A DNA stretch of 6,299 nucleotides, from positions 1 to 6,299 of the forward strand of contig JAJXTA010000186.1 of assembly GCA_021784265.1 (NCBI GenBank), in the 5' to 3' direction. The notes under the pieces were generated by a model. That model had not been told where the DNA came from, ran no database searches, and was given only the letters and a program-made list of their open reading frames with translations. Of the stretch, positions 1 to 4,988 are shown one piece after another. A program made the translations under genes and the position numbers. How positions within the stretch are numbered: position 1 is the stretch's first letter; every line of letters starts with the position of its first letter. The stretch comes from a bacterium (GTDB taxonomy: Bacteria; Verrucomicrobiota; Verrucomicrobiia; Limisphaerales; J093).

Positions 1-312
1 GAACCAACTGTAAATGCGATCGGGCTTGACTCCGATCTCTTCGGCGAGCTGGCTCACGGTGAGGCCGCCGCGGCCCGCTGCCTCCAGGAGGCCCACGATC
101 TTCTCTTTGAGCTTGAGCCGGCGACGCCGACTGCGGGCCTTGGTGGGTGGGCGCGCGACCACGGCCGGCGGAGCGGAGGCCGCCGTGCTCCCGCCTTCAT
201 AGGCCGCCAGGGCTTGGTCGAGGGCCTCCAACTGCCCCTGGAGTTTCTCCCGCCGCTCTAAGAGCGACGAGATGCGTTTGAAATCCCGGGACGTTAGTGA
301 TATAAGGTTCAT
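1..312 (-). CDS. Small putative DNA-binding protein, coiled coil plus HTH (partial, C-terminus off the left edge)
   Basis: The reverse strand is open from an ATG at 312-310 to the window edge, giving 104 residues that begin MNLISLTSRDFKRISSL. Residues about 8-40 are a charged heptad-like helix (LLERREKLQGQLEALDQALA). A Ala/Pro linker follows (about 41-58), then a very basic patch (KARSRRRRLKLKEK, about 58-71). The end is a helix-turn-helix-like segment (KIVGLLEAAG, then GLTVSQLAEEIGVKPDRIYSWF) that resembles winged-helix recognition units. Small proteins with this order (N-terminal helix, basic linker, 'LLEAAGKGGLTVxELAxxxGV..' end) are common in Verrucomicrobiota and are usually annotated only as HTH or hypothetical proteins. 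I infer DNA binding; no target is known. Family members usually end a few dozen residues after this point, so only the tail should be missing. No good ribosome-binding site precedes the ATG, but the protein character and the open frame support the call. It is divergent from the DUF6483 gene. Confidence 0.72.
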   Translation of the reverse strand, partial: MNLISLTSRDFKRISSLLERREKLQGQLEALDQALAAYEGGSTAASAPPAVVARPPTKARSRRRRLKLKEKIVGLLEAAGRGGLTVSQLAEEIGVKPDRIYSWF

Positions 313-404
313 TGGCGACCAGACTAAAGAACGGCGTCGGGTGAAGCAAGCGCCAATTTGGCCGACCGGCGCCGCCGACTGGTGAGCGCACCGAACAGAG
401 TTCC
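313..404. promoter_or_regulatory. Divergent intergenic region with a short palindrome
   Basis: These 92 bp separate the divergent starts of the HTH protein (minus) and the DUF6483 protein (plus), so promoters for both should lie here. The only clear structure is the palindrome GCCAATTTGGC at 352-362 (5-bp arms, 1-nt centre), followed by the 8-bp self-complementary CGGCGCCG at 367-374. No sigma-70 -35/-10 pair with acceptable spacing is visible for either gene. An operator role for the palindrome is inference only. Confidence 0.3.
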
Positions 405-1091
405 GTGATACGCGAAGACTATATTGTCAGTTGGATCCGCCGGTACGTTCAGGCCTTGGTGGAGATCCTGCGGTTGGTCAAAACCGAGCAGTACCAGGGG
501 GCGCTCCAGCAGATCGACGCGGCCCTGCAAACGTTGTTGGACCTCGGCCCGGATTCCGTCTTGACGCTGTCCGAGGGCCAGATCATGGCCCGGCTGACCC
601 TGGGCGAACCCACCATCCTGGCCCGGGAGAAGTGCCTCATGCTCGCCGCCTTGTTGGAGCAACTGGGCATCGTTGGCGCCGCCCAGAATCGCCTGGCGGA
701 AAGCCGGGACTGCTATGTCAAGGCACTGCACATCGTTTTGGGCGTCGAGATGCGTGGGGAGAACCACCCGGCGCCGGACTACGCGCCTCCACCCGAGCGG
801 CTGCTCGAGCGGCTGGGGACCGCTCCTTTGCCGCCCCGCACCTACGGCGCCCTGATGCTCTTTCACGAACAACACGGGCGCTTCGCCAAAGCCGAAGACG
901 CGCTGTTCGCGCTGCTCGAGGCGGTGCCTGGCAACCAGGACGCGCTCGAAATGGGTCTGGGCTTCTACGAACGCCTGGGCGTCCTCAGCGACGCCACGCT
1001 CCAAGCCGGCGACTTGCCGCGGGCCGAGGTCGAGGCGGGCCTAGCCGAGCTCCGCGCCCGGGCGGCAGCCCGTCCGCCCCCGGCCGCCTGA
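405..1091 (+). CDS. DUF6483 family, TPR-like protein of unknown function
   Basis: This 228-residue cytoplasmic protein (no signal peptide, no membrane segment) begins MIREDYIVSWIRRYVQAL. That opening, followed by amphipathic helices (about 15-48, 'LVEILRLVKTEQYQGALQQIDAALQTLL'), is the hallmark of the DUF6483 family, a helical-repeat family without a known biochemical role. Residues about 72-112 and 146-195 have tetratricopeptide-like spacing (AAQNRLAESRDCYVKAL; LMLFHEQHGRFAKAEDALFALL), typical of a protein-protein interaction scaffold. The GTG at 405 is chosen because the frame has a stop at 342-344, no ATG or other GTG lies between, and this start gives the conserved MIREDYI opening. The ribosome-binding site is weak (an acagag stretch about 5 nt upstream). 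The last 20 residues are Ala/Arg/Pro-rich and probably disordered. Its stop lies 2 nt from the stop of the convergent secreted-protein gene. The CDS is secure; the family name is recognised from its N-terminus and the function is unknown. Confidence 0.82.
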   Translation: MIREDYIVSWIRRYVQALVEILRLVKTEQYQGALQQIDAALQTLLDLGPDSVLTLSEGQIMARLTLGEPTILAREKCLMLAALLEQLGIVGAAQNRLAESRDCYVKALHIVLGVEMRGENHPAPDYAPPPERLLERLGTAPLPPRTYGALMLFHEQHGRFAKAEDALFALLEAVPGNQDALEMGLGFYERLGVLSDATLQAGDLPRAEVEAGLAELRARAAARPPPAA

Positions 1092-1093
1092 TC

Positions 1094-4000
1094 TCACCGC
1101 GCGCCGGCGGCGGCGGTTACGAAGCGCAGGGCGGCCTCGCAAAATGCGAAACCATGATCCGGGTCTCGCAACAACACGCTGCCAATGTAGAGGATGCGGC
1201 CACCCCCCGGCCAGGCGAGCAGCCCCGCGGCATCTCCATATTCCCGGCCGTCAGCGCCGCGAACCGTAGCGATGGGAACATAGTGGACTCCGGCGGGCAA
1301 GCGGCTCCGATCAATCGCCCGCAGCCGCGGATCCCCCGTCGGATACCCAAAAACGGCGGGGAGCGTCGGAACGAGCGTTTGGCCGCGCGCCATCTGCACG
1401 GTCAGCGGCTCACCGGGCGCGCCTTCGAGCGCCATCATGAGCGGCAAGCCCAAACGCTCCGTGAGCGGCTCCGGCCGATGCGAGTCCGGTGCCGTGGCGT
1501 AGTACAACGGCCAGGGCTGGGATGAGAGCAACACCAACGTACCGCCCTCCTTCACGTACCGCGTCACCGCGTCGGCGCCGTCGCCCGGCGCGCGCACCGT
1601 CGCAAGATAGTCTTCACCATCCAGGTAAATTGCCACCTTCACCCGCTGCGCGTTGAACCGCGCCGGATTGACCAGCGCTTCCGGTCGCAGCAGGCGGGCC
1701 CGCTTCACCAGACCGGCTCGCTGCGCGATCGCGAAGGCCGGGCCGCCCGGCGCCGGCGGCAGAATCACCACGGTGTCGGAGGGCAACGCCAGCATCGCCG
1801 GGCGCAACCGCTCGAGGGCCGCCTCCTCCCGCCGCCGACGTTCCCAGGCCGCCGCCCCTTCCGCCAAGGCCGTGGCAACGCCGGCGAACGGCATGCGGGC
1901 GCCCTGGCCGCGGGGCGCGGCCGTCGCCGCCCACACCCAACGGCCTCGCGGGGCGATGGCGGCCACCGTCCGCCCCGGAGGGACCGGGATGCGGGCGATG
2001 AGGAGGCGGGCGGTACGGGCGGGCGGCCAGGCTTGCCAGGCCAAGGCCTCGACCGCTGGCCCGGCCGCCACGTCCCGGCCGTGCGCGTCATACAGCGCGG
2101 GAGCAGAGCCGGGCCCGGCGCTATAAAGCAGGTACACACATTCGGCACCGCGCACGGCCCGGGGCAGCCGCGTGGGGCCGGTGGCCCCCGGTCCGCCCGC
2201 GGGCGTCGCGACCTCGAAGGGGACGCCAAACCTCCACCACGACCCCTGCGGTACGCCCGCCCATGAATCCGAGTCTTCCCAGCTCATGTCTGGCAGGGCT
2301 CCGGGCGGCAGGGGTACGCGCCTCCAGCCGTCGCGGGTCGTCACCCCGGCCCGAGGGGCTGCCGCCGGCCGGCTGCGGGAAACGGTGTCCAAGGACGTCG
2401 AAGGCAACACCGGTCCTCCCGCCGCCGGCGCGCCGACAATGATCTGGTCGTCCGGCTGCAGGTCGCGGAGGTAGAGCGACCAGAGGGCTTGAGGCGGGCG
2501 TCGAAACTCGACCTCAGGTTGGAGCTGATGCCGCGCGCCGCCACGCACCACGGCGACCGGTTGTCCACTGAGATCAACGTAGGGAACCGTCAGGGCGAGG
2601 TCCAGCCGCGGCAACGCGCTGTGGAGGGTGAACGAGAGGTTGCCCGGCGGCGTATATCGATAGTCGCGGACCTCGACCCTCGCGGGCCCTTTCCGAAAGA
2701 CCAGCGCCGCCCGCTCGCCCGCCACCACCCGCGCCCGTGCGGCGCCGACGGGCTCAGTCATGACCAGCGGCGCCGCGAAACCGTAGCTCGCGCGCGCGCC
2801 CACCCCGTAAATGTTGCCGGCGTACAGGCCATAGCCTTCGGCCATGTCGGCGGGCTGATAATCGGCCAGGCGGTCTTTGCGCACGTCCTGATAGAGCAGA
2901 TACCACCGGCTCAACGAACCCTCCACGGCCCAGCGCAGCACCGGGTCCCCCGTGTGAACCGCGGTCTGGGCCAGGGTGTCGAGATTCCAGAAGACCTCGT
3001 TAGCGCAGGCCGCCCCGGTCCAGTCCCGCCCGCTATTGGGCTCCCATAAGAACGCGGCATCGAGGTTATCCCAGCGGTTGTTATCCGACGGCCACATCAC
3101 CAAATAACGGTAGGTGAAGGCCCGCGCTAACGCCAGCGCCTCCCGCGCTCCGCGCCGATGCTCCGGGTCCGGGCTGCTCCTAAACGTCATATAATAGTCC
3201 AGACAAAACGAGGCGCTGAGCGTGCCGCCGATGGCAAAAGGGGAGGAGGGGACATCCGCGAACTCATTGCGGGTCCAGACGATGTGCTTGGCCCAATGCA
3301 ACACCCCATCCACGATTGGCAGGTACTCCGTCTTCCCCCGGTCGCGGTACAACCCCAGAAACAACCGGCCCGCGGCAAACCCGTTGGCGTTATGCAGCGT
3401 CGTCACCGGTGGGCCGCCCCACTCTGGCGTCCAGGCTCCGCTGAGCGGTTTGTCCCAATACACACACCGCTCCCCCGCGACGGTGAACGTCTTGGTCAGT
3501 CCCGCCAGCTCCTTTGCTTCGGCTTCCAGCGCTTGCAAACGAGCGGTGTCATGCTGGTGCGCGGCGACGGTGGTCGGGAACTCGTTGTGCCAGGTCCAGC
3601 CGTAGAGGAGGCGGGTGCCGGGCACTTGAAAGGGTTTCTCGACCCCGCCGATCAAGCCGTCCCCCGGGGGTCCGGCGAAATCCCGCTGCCGGAGGCCGCC
3701 GGGGATCCAGCTCACATCCGCCACTTCCGGCGCCGGAGGCAACTGACCACGCAATCGCGGCCACCAAAACGACCAGAGGAATCGGTTCGGATCGTCGGTG
3801 GCAGGCAGGGCGCGGCTCCAGAGCAGCGTCCCACGCGAATGACACCGCGCTCCCACCGGGGGCAGCACCAGTTGCTGGTAGCCGGGTCCGCCGGCCGGAT
3901 AAACCAAGGCCACAAACGGACCCGCGTCCACCGGTCCGTTGGTAGCGTTCGGCGCCCAGCGGTAGCCGGTGGCGATGTCCCGCTCCGAGTTGTCTTCCAA

Positions 4001-4654
4001 ACGCGTCGTCTGAAACTCGAGCCCCACGTAGCGCGCGGTCCGCGGCGCCCATAACCCCACCACCGGCAGCGGATGCGCGCCCAACGGCGGCGTGTAACTC
4101 CAATTCCGGTTGTAGTGGTAGGCGGAAATCTCCGGTGTCCCCGCATGACGGTCCAGGAGCAACGGGAACGGATCGGCCAACGGCGTTGCGTTGAGCCACC
4201 CGCGCTGATGCCAGACCTCCGCCCCTGGGAGGTACAAGGCCAGGAAGTGAAAGGGCTCCTCGCCGACCGCCTGCGCCCACTTCGTCGCGTCGAACGCGGT
4301 CACCGTCAGATCGAAGGCGACGACCGGGTAAGGCTCCTCTCCCCGCAGGTGAACGCGGATCGTATCCGCGGCCCCGAGCCGAAGGCCGCAATCCTCCCGG
4401 AGGCCAAGGTCGCCAAAGACCAAGGTGTCCCGCCCTTGGCGCTGGCAGCGGCCGGCCCGGAAGCCCAACCGCGCCGAGCTGAACCGCACCACGGCCGCGG
4501 GCCCGTCCTTGGCCAAGACGTCGAAGCCAACCACCCCGGCGGGACCCGCCACGGCGCGCACGGTCACGAGCCCATTCCGCAGTTCCTGGCTCGACACCGG
4601 CTGGGCCAGGAGCAACGCGACGAAGCACCCCCAAACTGCGCGTGGTATGAACAT
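1094..4654 (-). CDS. Large secreted multidomain protein: glycosidase-like helical core with C-terminal GATase-like domain
   Basis: This 1186-residue protein starts at the ATG complementary to 4652-4654. Residues 1-23 form a Sec signal peptide (MFIPR, a hydrophobic WGCFVALLLAQPV core, then SSQ|E), which indicates export; C10 lies inside the core and does not form a lipobox. Apparent regions: a beta-rich N-terminal part (about 24-315); a Trp-rich helical part (about 365-625) with toroid-like segments such as HNANGFAAGRLFLGLYRD, TEYLPIVDGVLHWAKHIVW and ACANEVFWNLDTLAQTAVH; a beta-sandwich (about 626-745, VRDYRYTPPGNLSFTLHSAL); a Pro/Ser linker (750-790); a second beta domain (about 790-915, WWRFGVPFEVATP...ECVYLLYSAGP); a charged helix (930-950); and an alpha/beta domain (about 957-1182) with VVILPPAP, VKVAIYLDGEDYLATV and TRYVKEGGTLVLLSSQPWPLYY, resembling GATase-1/ThuA-like folds. 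The order beta domain - helical toroid - beta-sandwich is that of several glycoside hydrolases and polysaccharide lyases. I infer carbohydrate processing outside the cytoplasm, but I cannot assign a family, substrate or catalytic residues. No strong Shine-Dalgarno site precedes the start. It is convergent with the DUF6483 gene. Confidence 0.9.
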   Translation of the reverse strand: MFIPRAVWGCFVALLLAQPVSSQELRNGLVTVRAVAGPAGVVGFDVLAKDGPAAVVRFSSARLGFRAGRCQRQGRDTLVFGDLGLREDCGLRLGAADTIRVHLRGEEPYPVVAFDLTVTAFDATKWAQAVGEEPFHFLALYLPGAEVWHQRGWLNATPLADPFPLLLDRHAGTPEISAYHYNRNWSYTPPLGAHPLPVVGLWAPRTARYVGLEFQTTRLEDNSERDIATGYRWAPNATNGPVDAGPFVALVYPAGGPGYQQLVLPPVGARCHSRGTLLWSRALPATDDPNRFLWSFWWPRLRGQLPPAPEVADVSWIPGGLRQRDFAGPPGDGLIGGVEKPFQVPGTRLLYGWTWHNEFPTTVAAHQHDTARLQALEAEAKELAGLTKTFTVAGERCVYWDKPLSGAWTPEWGGPPVTTLHNANGFAAGRLFLGLYRDRGKTEYLPIVDGVLHWAKHIVWTRNEFADVPSSPFAIGGTLSASFCLDYYMTFRSSPDPEHRRGAREALALARAFTYRYLVMWPSDNNRWDNLDAAFLWEPNSGRDWTGAACANEVFWNLDTLAQTAVHTGDPVLRWAVEGSLSRWYLLYQDVRKDRLADYQPADMAEGYGLYAGNIYGVGARASYGFAAPLVMTEPVGAARARVVAGERAALVFRKGPARVEVRDYRYTPPGNLSFTLHSALPRLDLALTVPYVDLSGQPVAVVRGGARHQLQPEVEFRRPPQALWSLYLRDLQPDDQIIVGAPAAGGPVLPSTSLDTVSRSRPAAAPRAGVTTRDGWRRVPLPPGALPDMSWEDSDSWAGVPQGSWWRFGVPFEVATPAGGPGATGPTRLPRAVRGAECVYLLYSAGPGSAPALYDAHGRDVAAGPAVEALAWQAWPPARTARLLIARIPVPPGRTVAAIAPRGRWVWAATAAPRGQGARMPFAGVATALAEGAAAWERRRREEAALERLRPAMLALPSDTVVILPPAPGGPAFAIAQRAGLVKRARLLRPEALVNPARFNAQRVKVAIYLDGEDYLATVRAPGDGADAVTRYVKEGGTLVLLSSQPWPLYYATAPDSHRPEPLTERLGLPLMMALEGAPGEPLTVQMARGQTLVPTLPAVFGYPTGDPRLRAIDRSRLPAGVHYVPIATVRGADGREYGDAAGLLAWPGGGRILYIGSVLLRDPDHGFAFCEAALRFVTAAAGAR

Positions 4655-4716
4655 GCACCGATGGTTTCGCGACCGGCGTTGATGTCAAGTGTCGAGGTGC
4701 CAACACCGCCATCACC

Positions 4717-4803
4717 TCAACCGTAGGATGGGGCCGCCCCGTGCCGCCGCCGCAACGTCTCCAAAACCTCTTCCCGTGTCGTCTGACTCATGCTTTTGTC
4801 CAT
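4717..4803 (-). pseudogene. Probable N-terminal fragment of an integrase-type transposase
   Basis: On the minus strand a short frame reads MDKSMSQTTREEVLETLRRR, then HGAAPSYG and a TGA complementary to 4717-4719. The stretch MSQTTREEVLETLRRR (ATG complementary to 4789-4791) resembles, from memory, the N-termini of integrase-core transposases of Verrucomicrobiota and Planctomycetes, in which 'xxREEVLxxLRxRY..A' is followed by a helical DNA-binding segment with a GYHRKxAIR-type motif. Here the resemblance stops after about 'RRRHGAA' and the frame closes five codons later, so at most the first 20 or so codons survive. This would be the trace of an insertion sequence that was later mostly deleted. 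The alternatives are a real 24- or 28-residue peptide or chance similarity. No terminal inverted repeats or target duplication are evident. The frame stays open upstream to about 4962, but that part does not look like protein. Confidence 0.4.
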
Positions 4804-4841
4804 TCCCGCCACGGTAACAGTGACCTCTGGCGCAACGTACC

Positions 4842-4863
4842 CTTTCCCCCGGCTTTCCCCCCT
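4842..4863. repeat. Short C/T-rich tandem tract
   Basis: The unit CTTTCCCCC occurs at 4842-4850 and again at 4853-4861, separated by GG, inside a strand-asymmetric pyrimidine run. On the minus strand this is a G/A-rich tract (GGGGGAAAG repeated). It lies in the divergent intergenic region about 125-145 bp before the LamG start. No function is evident. Confidence 0.4.
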
Positions 4864-4916
4864 CCCGGGTAACAAAGCTTTCGGCGCAATTCGGACCCCG
4901 CTCATTGACGGCGAAA

Positions 4917-4966
4917 GGGCTTGTCGAGCGGCGATCGGTTGAGTAACCTCTCCGCCGTCCAAGCCC
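4917..4966 (+). promoter_or_regulatory. Nested inverted repeat upstream of the LamG protein gene
   Basis: Three nested complementary pairs can be read: GGGCTTG (4917-4923) with CAAGCCC (4960-4966); CGGCG (4929-4933) with CGCCG (4953-4957); and GGTT (4937-4940) with AACC (4945-4948), closing on the tetraloop GAGT. Two further pairs (G4926-C4959, A4927-T4958) fit between the first two stems. The result would be an interrupted hairpin of about 18 base pairs in 50 nt, ending 22 nt before the ATG at 4989. It has no following T-run, so it is not an intrinsic terminator. If transcribed it would sit in the 5' leader; a regulatory role is inference. Confidence 0.35.
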
Positions 4967-4988
4967 GCGATGCCTGCCCGATGCGCCT

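Larger units (their letters stand above)
4655..4988. other. Intergenic region between the two divergent secreted-protein genes
   Basis: These 334 bp separate the start of the 1186-residue protein (minus) from the start of the LamG protein (plus). They hold a probable transposase N-terminal relic on the minus strand (4717-4803), a C/T-rich tandem tract (4842-4863) and a nested inverted repeat (4917-4966) ending 22 nt before the LamG ATG. Promoters for both genes must lie here or in the relic, but no convincing -35/-10 pair is visible. A TTGACA on the minus strand (4688-4683) lacks a matching -10 element at usable spacing. Confidence 0.5.

Noticed and set aside
1059..1072. CGGGC-GGCA-GCCCG hairpin near the end of the DUF6483 gene as a terminator
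   Set aside because: It lies inside the coding sequence, has a 5-bp stem and is not followed by a T-run.
324..1525. Long open frames antisense to (324-1004, minus) and in another frame over (431-1525, plus) the DUF6483 gene and the end of the secreted-protein gene
   Set aside because: Low-complexity Arg/Gly/Pro/Gln-rich translations typical of GC-rich shadow frames. The DUF6483 frame has a recognisable family N-terminus and a normal composition.
4655..4690. TTGACA on the minus strand (4688-4683) as a promoter for the large secreted-protein gene
   Set aside because: At 16-17 bp spacing the would-be -10 reads AACCAT or ACCATC and lies within about 10 nt of the ATG, too close and too poor a match.
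3158..4726. Long open frames opposite or overlapping the N-terminal half of the 1186-residue gene (3158-4054 plus, 3549-4715 minus, 4073-4726 plus)
   Set aside because: Arg/Pro/Gly-rich with no recognisable domain. The overlapping 1186-residue frame has a signal peptide and ordered domain sequence.
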